This document shows, one piece after another, positions 7,816 to 15,335 of a DNA stretch of 17,943 bases (position 1 is its first letter; each line of letters begins with the position of its first letter). The position numbers were made by a program, and so were the translations under genes. The stretch is from JBDTNQ01 sp039933635 (GTDB taxonomy: Bacteria > Acidobacteriota > Vicinamibacteria > Vicinamibacterales > SCN-69-37): contig JBDTNQ010000088.1 in assembly GCA_039933635.1 (NCBI GenBank), forward strand, positions 1 to 17,943. Direction: 5' to 3'. The notes under the pieces were generated by a model. The model was not told where the DNA came from and did not search any database. It saw only the letters and a program-made list of their open reading frames with translations.

Positions 7816-8427
7816 CTAGTCCCAGGGACCGTAGTCCAAGGCCCCCTGATCCAACAGACCGGGTCCCTTAAGAGACCCGGTCTTGATCTCATTGACCACG
7901 TCGACCCAGGACGAAGGTTGCGGAATTGGCCATGGACTGAGCAGGGCGAGATCGCAATTTCTGCGATCCCGCCCGACGCTTGACCAACGCCACTGCTCAG
8001 CCCGAGCGACGAGGTCGGCGCGCAACGGGTTTCGCTCGACGTATCGGCAGACAAATAGAAAATGCACTTCGTCCCGAATCGGGTATGCCCGGAACCGTCC
8101 TTGGTAGACAGGCCCCGTTCCGGTTGTTCCGCGGAAGCGATGCCATCGCATGCTGTGCAAGACAGTCAGCCGGTGCATAAACTTCGACAAATCAGCGGTT
8201 TGCGTCGGGCCAAGCACGAAGTGAAAGTGATTGGGCATGATGCAGTAGCTGACGATTTGCATCGGCACCCGCTGCTGGGCGAGGGCCAAGACATCCATGA
8301 ACGCGTCGTAGTCGTCCGGTGTATCGAAGAGTCTGGCCCGTCGAACCGAACGGTTGAGCACGTGGAAGTAGCTCGGTCCATCGACCCTGGTCCTGCGTGG
8401 CATGAGGTAACGGGTTCCACACTTCAT
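7816..8427 (-). CDS. REP-associated tyrosine transposase (RAYT, Y1_Tnp family)
   Basis: This is a 203-aa single-strand DNA transposase of the IS200/REP-associated type. Such enzymes nick and join DNA at hairpin-forming REP sequences through a covalent phosphotyrosine. The HUH metal motif is intact (MPNHFHFVL, His67 and His69), as are the catalytic Tyr in CRYVERNPLRADLV (Tyr129) and the RAYT signature GPVYQGRFRAYPI. Length is near the usual size for the family. The family's conserved start MPRRTRVDG lies at residue 9, so ATG 8403 is an equally good or better start; no clear ribosome site decides it. Palindromic repeats lie at each end of the gene. The downstream one is inside the coding region and encodes roughly residues 181-190 (IKTGSLKGPG). 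The gene sits between rlmD and the DUF4139 operon, on the same strand as both. All key residues are present, so it could be active. Confidence 0.93.
   Translation of the reverse strand: MKCGTRYLMPRRTRVDGPSYFHVLNRSVRRARLFDTPDDYDAFMDVLALAQQRVPMQIVSYCIMPNHFHFVLGPTQTADLSKFMHRLTVLHSMRWHRFRGTTGTGPVYQGRFRAYPIRDEVHFLFVCRYVERNPLRADLVARAEQWRWSSVGRDRRNCDLALLSPWPIPQPSSWVDVVNEIKTGSLKGPGLLDQGALDYGPWD
7857..7882. repeat. REP-like palindrome A (inside RAYT 3' end)
   Basis: The arms GACCGGGTC and GACCCGGTC surround a CTTAAG centre with one mismatched pair. The element lies within the 3' end of the transposase reading frame. It matches copy B at most positions, including the CCAACA to its left. Confidence 0.8.
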
Positions 8428-8434
8428 GCCAACA

Positions 8435-8462
8435 AGACCGGGTCTCTTAAGACACCCGGTCT
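8435..8462. repeat. REP-like palindrome B (upstream of RAYT)
   Basis: The arms AGACCGGGT and ACCCGGTCT surround a CTTAAG centre with one mismatched pair. The element sits between the rlmD stop and the transposase start, and may also limit rlmD read-through. Just beyond it (8469-8484), AAGACCGGTGTC could pair with the right arm (GACACCCGGTCT, one bulge), giving an alternative hairpin. Confidence 0.8.
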
Positions 8463-8493
8463 CCTACGTTAAGACCGGTGTCAGGGGTGCCTC

Positions 8494-9600
8494 CTAGGCG
8501 CCTGTGAGGCTGACCACCGTCTCGATGTGGTCCGTGTGCGGGAACATGTCGATGGGCTGAAGGCGGTTGATGCGGTAGCCGGCGCGGCGGATGGAGTCGA
8601 GGTCGTCGGCGAGAACCTCGGGGTTGCAGGAGACGTACACGAGTCGGGGCGGCTTGAGGTCCTGAAGAATCGCGGGCAGCACCTGAGCGGCACATCCCTG
8701 GCGCGGAGGATCGATCACGACCGCATCGAAGTGCTCGCGCGTCAGACGCGCGAGGGCGTCTTCCGCGCGGGCACGCATCAGACGGACGTTCGCCTCGGGC
8801 ACGCGGTTCAGCCGCAGGTTCAACACCGCGTCATCGTTGGCCTGCGCGTTCTCTTCCACCGCCGTCACCGACGCGCCAGCGAGCGCCAACGGAATCGTGA
8901 ACAGCCCGCTGCCGCTGTAGAGATCCAGCACGCGACGCGCGTCGCCGACGCCCGACACCACGAGATCGATGAGGCTGCGCGTGGAACCGATGTTCGTTTG
9001 AAAGAACGCCGATGGCGAGATAAGGTATGCCGGCCCCAGGGCGTCCTCGCGCACGTGCGGCCGACCGGCAATGCGGATCGTCTCGCGGCCCACCATGAAC
9101 GGCCCTGGCCGATCGTTGATGTTGACGAAAAACCCATCCGGCGCGCCCGCAAGCTCCAGAAACTGGCGGATGGGCCTTCGTAGACTGCGATCGTTCCGCG
9201 ACACGATCAGCATCATCACGGCCTGACGGCCGCTCTCCGTCGTGCGGACCAACACGTGCCGCAATACGTCCGGCGACACCCTCGCGCGCGTCAGCTGATC
9301 ACGCAGCGTGAAGGCCAGCTGGTTGCCGCGATCGCTGTGGACCGGACATTCCTCCACCGGCACCATCGTCCGTCCACCAGCGGCGTAGTGCCCCATCACG
9401 ATGCGACGGCCCGTCTCGTCGGATCCAAAGACGAACGTGACCTTGTGGCGAAATCGATCCTCGCGGGGCGACGGTATGACGGGCGGCACCGCCACGCCGA
9501 GCATCGTCTCGAGCCGCGCCTGTTTCATGGCGAGCTGCGTCGCGTACGGAATGCCGGGAAGACTACACCCGCCGCAGATTCCGAAGTGCTGACATTGCAT
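8494..9600 (-). CDS. rlmD: 23S rRNA (uracil-5-)-methyltransferase, RlmD/RumA type, TRAM-less
   Basis: This is a class I SAM-dependent RNA m5U methyltransferase of the TrmA/RumA family, expected to methylate a uridine in 23S rRNA (U1939 for RlmD). The 4Fe-4S ligands are present as C-x5-C-x2-C at Cys3, Cys9 and Cys12 (MQCQHFGICGGC), with Cys85 as the fourth. The catalytic part has SAFFQTN (198-203), the SAM-binding DLYSGSGLFTIPLA (226-239), DPPRQGC (297-303), the nucleophile Cys325 in VYVSCNPEVL, and the general-base Glu360 in HTDHIETVVSL. At 368 aa it is shorter than E. coli RumA (433 aa) because no N-terminal TRAM domain precedes the cluster. The frame has an in-frame TAG about 30 bp upstream of ATG, so the domain is truly absent. 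No ribosome site is obvious. The family call is firm; the target position is inferred from the family. Confidence 0.88.
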   Translation of the reverse strand: MQCQHFGICGGCSLPGIPYATQLAMKQARLETMLGVAVPPVIPSPREDRFRHKVTFVFGSDETGRRIVMGHYAAGGRTMVPVEECPVHSDRGNQLAFTLRDQLTRARVSPDVLRHVLVRTTESGRQAVMMLIVSRNDRSLRRPIRQFLELAGAPDGFFVNINDRPGPFMVGRETIRIAGRPHVREDALGPAYLISPSAFFQTNIGSTRSLIDLVVSGVGDARRVLDLYSGSGLFTIPLALAGASVTAVEENAQANDDAVLNLRLNRVPEANVRLMRARAEDALARLTREHFDAVVIDPPRQGCAAQVLPAILQDLKPPRLVYVSCNPEVLADDLDSIRRAGYRINRLQPIDMFPHTDHIETVVSLTGA

Positions 9601-9887
9601 GAAAGGGTTCAGGCCAGAAGTGACGGGCTACAGGCGTCGTGAGGAGCGTAGCGGGCGGACCGCCCACTGCGGCCTGGTTTCTAGTCTGTCATGGCGCGGC
9701 CCTGGTGAGCCGCTCGCCGCCCCCCGCATTTCGCGCCCAAAGCACCATTCCACGACGGCTCGCACGACGATGTTCCGGTCGTCGCGGCTGCCACCGGGGC
9801 GCCTCGGGCGCTTGGTGTCGCCACATCTCTGGGACGAGCTAGCGCGTCGCACGCCCTTCCACCCTGGCGGCAGAGAGCTCCCCAGCC
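9601..9887. other. Non-coding gap, no convincing gene
   Basis: This 287-bp gap lies between the 3' end of the anti-sigma-like gene and the start of rlmD. Open frames here are short and show no protein-like composition. A small GC hairpin (GGGCGG-A-CCGCCC, 9653-9665) is the only structure I see. It presumably holds the rlmD promoter, but no good -35/-10 pair was found. Confidence 0.5.
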
Positions 9888-11321
9888 TCAGCGTGCCAGG
9901 ACCCGCCAGGTCGTCCCGCCGTCAGCCGTGGCAAACGCGCGACTATCTCGCGTGATCACGGTGGCGACCATCTCGCTCGTCGCCTGGACGACAACGAGAT
10001 CCACGGTTTCCGGAAACGGGAGACGCTCGAAGTGCAGACGGTCAGTCGTCCGCAACACCGTGCCGCCGGTACCGATCAGCCAGCAGACCATCATCGACGG
10101 CGCGACGCCGCCAGTCACGCGCGTCGCGGGATCGAGAGCCATCGCGTCCCAGGTCGAGCCTCCGGTGAGCGAACGTTCGACGCGACCGTCCGCCAGCACG
10201 CGCCAGCGCGTCGCAGGAGCCGTGACCCTGGCCACCAATGCGCCACCGCGGCCGGCAGCACCGCCGGCGGCCGGCGCCGGCGCCGGTGACGTGGGGGCAC
10301 CCATCTCAGCAGGCGCGACCGGCACGGCGGCTGTGAATTCGGCAACGACGAGCACCGCAACCCGGCTGTCCGTCGGGCTGATGCCATCGAGCATCACGTT
10401 GTTCGGCGCTGCTCCGCCGGCTCGCCGCCCGGCAGAAGCGGGAGAAGCCGCGGCCAGTTTAGGTAGTTCCGCGAAGTTGCCGCGGGCCACCGGAAGGTTC
10501 TCCACCTGCGTCGTCGTCACGGCAACCGATCGCTCGCCCGACTGTGCCTGAATGAGGGGCGCCTCGGCCGTCACCTGTACCGACTCGCGCTGAGGCGGAA
10601 CTTGCGCTGGCGCCGGTGGTGTTGGTGATGGCGGCGCAGCGGCCGCACCTCTCGCCGGAGGAGGCGGGACGGGCGCGGCGGCCAAAACTGCTGCCGGTGG
10701 AGGCGGGACGGGCACTGCCGCAGGTGCGTTGAGCATCCCCTGCGCCAGAGATCCCCGTCCACCATTCGAAGCGGCATTTTCGTCCCTGAGAGCACCAATG
10801 GACGCAGTCTCGGTCTTCGCGTCCGCACGCTGCCTGTCCTCGGTCGATCTCGGCCCGTCCGCCGTGTTGGCCGCCTCGGCCGCACTTCGATCCGGACTCG
10901 CGAGTGTGGATGGCGCCGACGGAGGTGCTGCTTGAACCGGCGCAGGAGCCGCTTCGTTCATGGCCACCTTCTGTTCGGCTGCCGATCCCGCCGGTTGGCG
11001 CGGGACGAACACCCAGACGGCCACCGCCGCGGCTGCCGTCGCCGCAACCGGTACGAGCCAGCGCAGCCCCCAGCCCGCCCGTGCAGGCACCGGAGCGGGC
11101 ACCACCTCAGCGCGGACGAACGCCGCCGCCATCGCCTGACATCGTGCGCAGGTCGCCAGATGGCCTTCGATACGCCGGGCGACGGTCGCATCGAGGCCGC
11201 CGTCCTGCCACGCGGCGAGGATCTCCGCGTCGAGACAGTCCGGGGCCGGCGCGGCGAGCAAATCGCCAGCGGACGTCCTCAGCAACTGTTCGACGACGCG
11301 ATCGCGGTCACCGCTCGGCAC
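9888..11321 (-). CDS. Zinc-finger anti-sigma-like membrane protein with TonB-plug-like segment and Asp-box C-terminus
   Basis: This 477-aa putative anti-sigma factor follows the sigma gene after 9 bp. The cytoplasmic N-terminus carries the zinc-binding anti-sigma motif His54-x3-Cys58-x2-Cys61 (EGHLATCARC), which in known ZAS proteins holds the sigma factor. One membrane segment follows (about 85-106, LVPVAATAAAAVAVWVFVP). Outside are a long Ala/Pro-rich stretch, the TonB-receptor-like segment 246-277 continuing to NNVMLDGISPTDSRV (307-321), and a C-terminal domain (about 360-477). That domain has degenerate Asp-box/BNR repeats: SLTGGSTW, LRTTDRLHF and TADGGTTW. The start is GTG 11321 behind AGGAGG, and the ribosome site overlaps the sigma stop, suggesting translational coupling. 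The layout implies signal sensing outside and sigma control inside. This is inference from domain order; the inducing signal is unknown. Confidence 0.88.
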   Translation of the reverse strand: MPSGDRDRVVEQLLRTSAGDLLAAPAPDCLDAEILAAWQDGGLDATVARRIEGHLATCARCQAMAAAFVRAEVVPAPVPARAGWGLRWLVPVAATAAAAVAVWVFVPRQPAGSAAEQKVAMNEAAPAPVQAAPPSAPSTLASPDRSAAEAANTADGPRSTEDRQRADAKTETASIGALRDENAASNGGRGSLAQGMLNAPAAVPVPPPPAAVLAAAPVPPPPARGAAAAPPSPTPPAPAQVPPQRESVQVTAEAPLIQAQSGERSVAVTTTQVENLPVARGNFAELPKLAAASPASAGRRAGGAAPNNVMLDGISPTDSRVAVLVVAEFTAAVPVAPAEMGAPTSPAPAPAAGGAAGRGGALVARVTAPATRWRVLADGRVERSLTGGSTWDAMALDPATRVTGGVAPSMMVCWLIGTGGTVLRTTDRLHFERLPFPETVDLVVVQATSEMVATVITRDSRAFATADGGTTWRVLAR

Positions 11322-11330
11322 ACGACCTCC

Positions 11331-12215
11331 TCATGATCTAGAACGATCCACCGCGACATCCTTGCGGACGACGCCGGTCCCCAGCAATTCCGACACGTCG
11401 AGCGCACCCGGATCCTCGGTGACGGCGGCAAAACACTCGTCAATGTCGGCGGGCGAAAAACGCGCCACCTCACGCAGGTGCTGCTCCACCCGCTGGCGGA
11501 TGTCGCGGCGCGTGCGCGTCAGATGCCGCGATACGGTCGCCTCGTGCTCGCCGAGGAGACGTCCGATCTGCGCCAGGGTGAGGCTCTGAGCATAGTAACA
11601 ACTGAGGCGCAGTCGATCGCGCGGCACCAGGGTCGCCATGACGCGCGCCAGCGTTCCGCGAAGAAACTCGGTGACGCGAGCCCGATGGGGATCGAGTGGA
11701 CGGTCGGCAGCCGGCAGCGCGCTCGCCGATTCGTCATCCGGCAGCGACTCGGTGCGGCGTGTCGCCCGAATCCGATCGACGTGCCGCTGGGACAGGATCG
11801 CGCGCAACCAGGTGGCCAGCGAACTGCGGCCGTGAAAATACCGAAAGAGCGAGCGCCGCTCCCCGTCACGCTCCTTCATCCCAAACAGATCCGCGTATAA
11901 CCCGTCCGCCAGCTCACGAGCGTTGCCTGTGCCATCGAGTGCGTCCGCCGCCCGGTACAGCGCCGGCCGGTACTCGCGCACGAAATGCTCCCAGGCTTCG
12001 TCGTCTCCCGCCGCACAGGCGCAGGCCAGCGCCACGTCCGCAAGCTGGAGCGCCTCGAGAAAACGCTCGATGTCCTTGGCCGAAGGATGCCCCCCCGGAA
12101 ACGCCTTCGCGACGGCGGCCTCGAGCGCAGCCGAAAAACCCTCGACCGGCACGCGCCATCGCGCCGCATCGGCCTTGCGATGCAGACGCGCGACGAGGGG
12201 CGCGGGGAGAAGCAC
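11331..12215 (-). CDS. ECF-like sigma-70 family RNA polymerase sigma factor
   Basis: This alternative sigma factor directs RNA polymerase to a dedicated promoter set, probably held in check by the zinc-finger protein encoded next. Numbering from GTG 12215 (294 aa), there is an N-terminal extension of about 70 residues. Region 2 follows (about 72-150: DEAWEHFVREYRPALYRAAD, SLFRYFHGRSSLATWLRAIL, HVDRIRATRR), then a DPHR-containing linker and region 4 with a helix-turn-helix (about 190-245: PRDRLRLSCYYAQSLTLAQI, LLGEHEATVSRHL). A tail of about 45 residues comes last. The frame stays open upstream to 12443, but that part merely translates the octamer repeat array and is not likely coding. GTG 12215 is chosen because sigma-like sequence begins there. 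No Shine-Dalgarno is visible, and a weak -10-like TACTAT sits 7 nt upstream, so initiation may be leaderless. The start is moderately uncertain; the family is clear. Confidence 0.87.
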   Translation of the reverse strand: MLLPAPLVARLHRKADAARWRVPVEGFSAALEAAVAKAFPGGHPSAKDIERFLEALQLADVALACACAAGDDEAWEHFVREYRPALYRAADALDGTGNARELADGLYADLFGMKERDGERRSLFRYFHGRSSLATWLRAILSQRHVDRIRATRRTESLPDDESASALPAADRPLDPHRARVTEFLRGTLARVMATLVPRDRLRLSCYYAQSLTLAQIGRLLGEHEATVSRHLTRTRRDIRQRVEQHLREVARFSPADIDECFAAVTEDPGALDVSELLGTGVVRKDVAVDRSRS

Positions 12216-12253
12216 GAGAACGATAGTAAGGCAGGACCGGGGACCGCGGGATG

Positions 12254-12325
12254 AGGGGACCAGGGGACCAGGGGACCAGGGGACCAAGGGACGAGGGGAC
12301 GAGGGGACGAGGGGACGAGGGGACG
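12254..12325. repeat. Nine tandem 8-bp repeats
   Basis: Nine contiguous octamers are present: four AGGGGACC, one AAGGGACG, then four AGGGGACG. The array fills the short gap between the 3' end of the permease gene and the start of the sigma gene. The unit change in mid-array looks like two expansion events. Copy number could vary between strains and could affect sigma-gene transcription, but no direct evidence is seen. Confidence 0.95.
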
Positions 12326-12328
12326 AGT

Positions 12329-14986
12329 TTAGTCCTGGCGCAACGCGATGACCGGATCGACGCGGGACGCGCGACGCGCGGGGAGGGCACAGGCGGCCAG
12401 GGCGACGAGGCCCAGTGTGGCCGCGACGATGACATATGTCCACGGGTCGCGAACGGTGACGCCGAAGACCAGACTCGCCAGCGATCGACTCACACCCATT
12501 GCCGCGACAAGTCCGATCGCGATGCCGAGCGCGCCCACCTTCATGCCTTCACGGACGATGAGCCTGAGCACCTCGCCGCGTTGCGCGCCCAGCGCCATCC
12601 GCAGGCCAATTTCCCGCGTCCGCTGATTGACCGAATACGCGAGCACACCGTAGATGCCAATCGCCGCAATGGACAACGCGACGACGGCGAACGCCACCAT
12701 CAGCACCGCGTTGAGCCGCGACGGCGCGGCGCTCGTCGACACCCACTCCTCCATCGTCCTCACAGTCGAGACCGGCAGCGCAGGATCGAGCTGACGAACC
12801 TGCTGCCGGATCAGCGGCAGAACCGACGTCGGATCACCATCCGTGCGGACCACCACATCCATCGGGGGCAGCGTGCCGATCAGGCTGCTGGAGTAGTAGA
12901 TCGAAGGCGATTCCTGACTGAGGACGGTGTGACGCACGTCGCCGACGACACCGACCACCGTGTACTCGCGGCGATCGTTCTGTCGATGCAGCGTTCGGCC
13001 CAACGGATCGGCCTCGCCCCAGAATCGGCGCGCCGTTGCCTGACTCACGATGACGACGTTGGCGCCCATGACACCGTCGGCATCCAGGAACTCGCGTCCG
13101 CGCAGCAGCGGAATTCGCATCGTCTTGAAATACGCGGAACTGACGATGCGCCAGGGCGTGGGCACCGCGGCGTCCGGTGGGAGTGGTGACGGGCCGGTCG
13201 TGGCAATCGGCGTGGTGGTGAAGTTGCCTGCGCCGAAGGGAATGCCGCTGGATACCGCGGCACCCTGCACGCCAGGTGAGGCGCGCAAGGACGTCATCAG
13301 CTGCTGATAGAACTGCATCCCACGGTTGTCCGCATAGCGCGCGGAGGGGAGCGCGAGTTGAAAGGTGAGCACGTGGCCCGCATCGAAACCGAGCGTAACG
13401 TGTTGAAGACGCAGCAGGCTCTGCGTCAGGAGACTGGCCGCCACGAGCAGCATGGTGGCAAGCGCGAGTTGAACGGCGGCGAGCACGTTGCCGAGGCGTT
13501 TCCGATCGCTTGTCGCGCCGCGCCCGCTGCCCTTCAACACATCAGTGAGTGTCAGCCGCGCCGAGCGCCACGCCGGGGCGATGCCGAACAGCAGGCCCGT
13601 CGCAACGGTGAGCGCGACCGCGAACGCGATGACCGTGACATCGAGCCGGACACCGGAGACCGGCAACAGATTGGCCGGAAGGACCGCATCGATCGCGGGA
13701 ACCGCCCAGGCCGCGAGCGCCAGGCCCGAGACGCCGCCAATCGCTGACAGCGCCAGACTCTCGGCGAGCACCTGCCGGATGATGCGTGTTCGGCTCGCGC
13801 CAAGGGCCACGCGCACGGCCATCTCACGTCGACGCGATGCCGAACGCGCCAGCAACAGGTTGGCGACGTTGGCGGATGCGATGAGGAGGACGCACCCGAC
13901 GGCGCACAACAGCATCAGGAGCGCGGTGCCGAGTTGCGGATTCAGAAAGAAGTCGTGGAACGTCACGAGACGCACGCCCCAGTCCTTCATTTCCGCGTAC
14001 TGCTCACTCATGTTGCGGGCGACGCCATCCATTTCGGCCTGCCCTGCCGCGAGCGTGACCCCCGATCGCAGACGGCCCACGGCGAGGACCCAGTGATTCA
14101 GGCGCATTTCACGTCCGGGATCGATCGTCAGCGGCCGCCAGATGTCGCCACCTGCCAAAGGTGCGAGCGCCGTCGGTGCGACGCCCACAATGGTCGCCTC
14201 GACGCCGTTCACGGTCACGTGCCGCCCAATCGTCCCGGAATCGCGGTTGAAGCGATGGCGCCACAGCGCGTCGCTGATCATGATGACGAGCGGTGCGCCA
14301 GGGCGATCGTCACCATCGGCGAACGATCGACCAGCCACCGGCCGAAGCCCGAGCACGCCGAACAGCGACGGCGTCAACTGGCCGCCGGCGAACTGCTCGG
14401 GTTCTCCGCTGCCGGTGAGCGTGAACGTCGCGCCACCGAACGCGCCCATCGCTTCGAACGACCGGGCCTGGCTCTTCCACCCGCTGTAATTGAGAATTGA
14501 TGCCGCAAACGTCGGGAGGTTGAGGCGATCGTTGCGTTCCGCGATCCACACGAGGCGATCGGGTTGATCGAACGGAAGAGGCCGCAGCATCACGGCATTC
14601 ACGACGCTGAATACGGCCGTGTTCGCGCCAATTGCGAGCGCAATCGTCAGGACCACCGCTATCGTCCACCACGGCGACTTTAGAAGGAAGCGTCCGGTGT
14701 GCCGGAAATCATTCAGGGACATGTCCAGAACCCCCGGGTGACGATCGTTTGATGGAGTGGCGACCGATTCGAACGATGCCTCGAAGCGGCGCCGGCGCGG
14801 AGGCAGGGACGCCAAGGCCTGCCGCCAGTAACGGAGCGATGCGCGGCGCGTCGAATCACCGCCGGCGAGCGCGTCCCGGAATGCCTCATCGAGGTCGCCG
14901 AGGACGATTTCCTGACGTTCGCCCGAGAAGCGCCACGCGACGAACTGGCGCGCCAGACGCGGCGGATTCGGCTCGCGCGTGGTCAT
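12329..14986 (-). CDS. ADOP-family duplicated MacB/FtsX permease
   Basis: This 885-aa ABC-transporter-type permease belongs to the acidobacterial duplicated orphan permease group. Members fuse two MacB-like halves and lack a linked ATPase gene; their substrates are unknown. An N-terminal cytoplasmic prefix (about 20-57: ERQEIVLGDLDEAFRDAL, LRYWRQAL) precedes the first membrane helix (about 105-133). A periplasmic MacB_PCD domain comes next, then an FtsX helix bundle (about 352-475, with LLLARSASRRREMAVRVALG). The second half starts at about 497, with its own periplasmic domain (VPTPWRIVSSAYFKTMRIPL) and terminal FtsX bundle (ending ACALPARRASRVDPVIALRQD). The RxREMAVRxALGA and RTREIGLRMALGA loops are typical. 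Its ATG overlaps the PadR stop as ATGA, so the two genes are translationally coupled. Transport, lipoprotein handling or antimicrobial export are all possible. Confidence 0.92.
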   Translation of the reverse strand: MTTREPNPPRLARQFVAWRFSGERQEIVLGDLDEAFRDALAGGDSTRRASLRYWRQALASLPPRRRRFEASFESVATPSNDRHPGVLDMSLNDFRHTGRFLLKSPWWTIAVVLTIALAIGANTAVFSVVNAVMLRPLPFDQPDRLVWIAERNDRLNLPTFAASILNYSGWKSQARSFEAMGAFGGATFTLTGSGEPEQFAGGQLTPSLFGVLGLRPVAGRSFADGDDRPGAPLVIMISDALWRHRFNRDSGTIGRHVTVNGVEATIVGVAPTALAPLAGGDIWRPLTIDPGREMRLNHWVLAVGRLRSGVTLAAGQAEMDGVARNMSEQYAEMKDWGVRLVTFHDFFLNPQLGTALLMLLCAVGCVLLIASANVANLLLARSASRRREMAVRVALGASRTRIIRQVLAESLALSAIGGVSGLALAAWAVPAIDAVLPANLLPVSGVRLDVTVIAFAVALTVATGLLFGIAPAWRSARLTLTDVLKGSGRGATSDRKRLGNVLAAVQLALATMLLVAASLLTQSLLRLQHVTLGFDAGHVLTFQLALPSARYADNRGMQFYQQLMTSLRASPGVQGAAVSSGIPFGAGNFTTTPIATTGPSPLPPDAAVPTPWRIVSSAYFKTMRIPLLRGREFLDADGVMGANVVIVSQATARRFWGEADPLGRTLHRQNDRREYTVVGVVGDVRHTVLSQESPSIYYSSSLIGTLPPMDVVVRTDGDPTSVLPLIRQQVRQLDPALPVSTVRTMEEWVSTSAAPSRLNAVLMVAFAVVALSIAAIGIYGVLAYSVNQRTREIGLRMALGAQRGEVLRLIVREGMKVGALGIAIGLVAAMGVSRSLASLVFGVTVRDPWTYVIVAATLGLVALAACALPARRASRVDPVIALRQD

Positions 14987-15312
14987 GACGAGTGCAGTTT
15001 GGGTTGGAGTCCGCGCGCCATCTCGCCGAGGGCTTCGTGCGCGCTCCGGAGACGTGCCACGCCGGCCGACGTCGCGCGGTACAGACGCCGGCGCTTGCCC
15101 CCCCGCTGCGGCGTCGGATCACCCAGTCTCGATGTGACCAGCTTGCGGTCCGCAAGGCGATCCATCCCGGCATAGATGGCGCCCGGCGAGATCACGCGCG
15201 CGGTTCGCTCTTCGATGAGACGCGCGATGTCCAGCCCAGACGCGTCGGGTCCCAGGCGCACCAGTGCGTAGAGCAGCATCTGTTCGAATGCGCCAAGGTG
15301 GTGGCGTCCCAT
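14983..15312 (-). CDS. PadR-family transcriptional repressor
   Basis: This 109-aa winged-helix regulator is of the short PadR type, which binds palindromic operators as a dimer and commonly represses its own transporter operon. The conserved wing and helix segments are visible: FEQMLLYALVRLGPDASGLD, RVISPGAIYAGMDRLADRKL, then the basic GGKRRRLYRATSAGVARL and a short dimerisation helix. PadR genes directly upstream of ADOP permeases are a well-known acidobacterial pairing. The start ATG 15312 lies inside the left arm of an AT-rich palindrome and only 9 nt after a good -10 box, so the message is probably leaderless or nearly so. The stop overlaps the permease start by 4 bp. Confidence 0.93.
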   Translation of the reverse strand: MGRHHLGAFEQMLLYALVRLGPDASGLDIARLIEERTARVISPGAIYAGMDRLADRKLVTSRLGDPTPQRGGKRRRLYRATSAGVARLRSAHEALGEMARGLQPKLHSS

Positions 15313-15335
15313 ATTTACTTGATTGTAGTAAATAT
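15311..15335. promoter_or_regulatory. Likely PadR operator (AT-rich palindrome)
   Basis: The perfect 9-bp arms ATATTTACT and AGTAAATAT are separated by 7 nt. The palindrome covers the padR start codon and the -10 box. It is strikingly AT-rich within GC-rich surroundings and matches the inverted-repeat form of PadR operators. Autorepression of the padR-permease operon is the simplest reading. Confidence 0.8.

Larger units (their letters stand above)
7857..8484. mobile_element. RAYT gene with flanking REP-like palindromes (REPtron-like unit)
   Basis: The transposase gene is bracketed by two near-identical palindromes in direct orientation (7857-7882 and 8435-8462), each preceded by CCAACA. A partial third arm follows at 8469-8484. 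This matches the established arrangement of RAYT genes with REP sequences and resembles the left- and right-end hairpins of IS200/IS605 elements. Whether it is a transposable unit or a domesticated gene with its REPs cannot be told from one copy. Confidence 0.65.

Noticed and set aside
9599..9955. Plus-strand open frame of 118 codons over the gap between rlmD and the anti-sigma-like gene
   Set aside because: It has no ribosome site, no recognisable motif and shadow-type composition, and it overlaps both neighbours.
12254..12325. Octamer array as a CRISPR array
   Set aside because: The units are contiguous 8-mers with no spacers and no cas genes nearby.
12216..12443. N-terminal extension of the sigma gene through the octamer repeats
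   Set aside because: The extension encodes a monotonous Pro/Ser/Leu pattern from the tandem repeats and overlaps the 3' end of the permease gene. A GTG after the array gives a normal-looking sigma factor.
12251..13189. Plus-strand open frame of 312 codons opposite the permease gene
   Set aside because: Its first residues translate the octamer array and the rest is antisense to conserved MacB/FtsX sequence.
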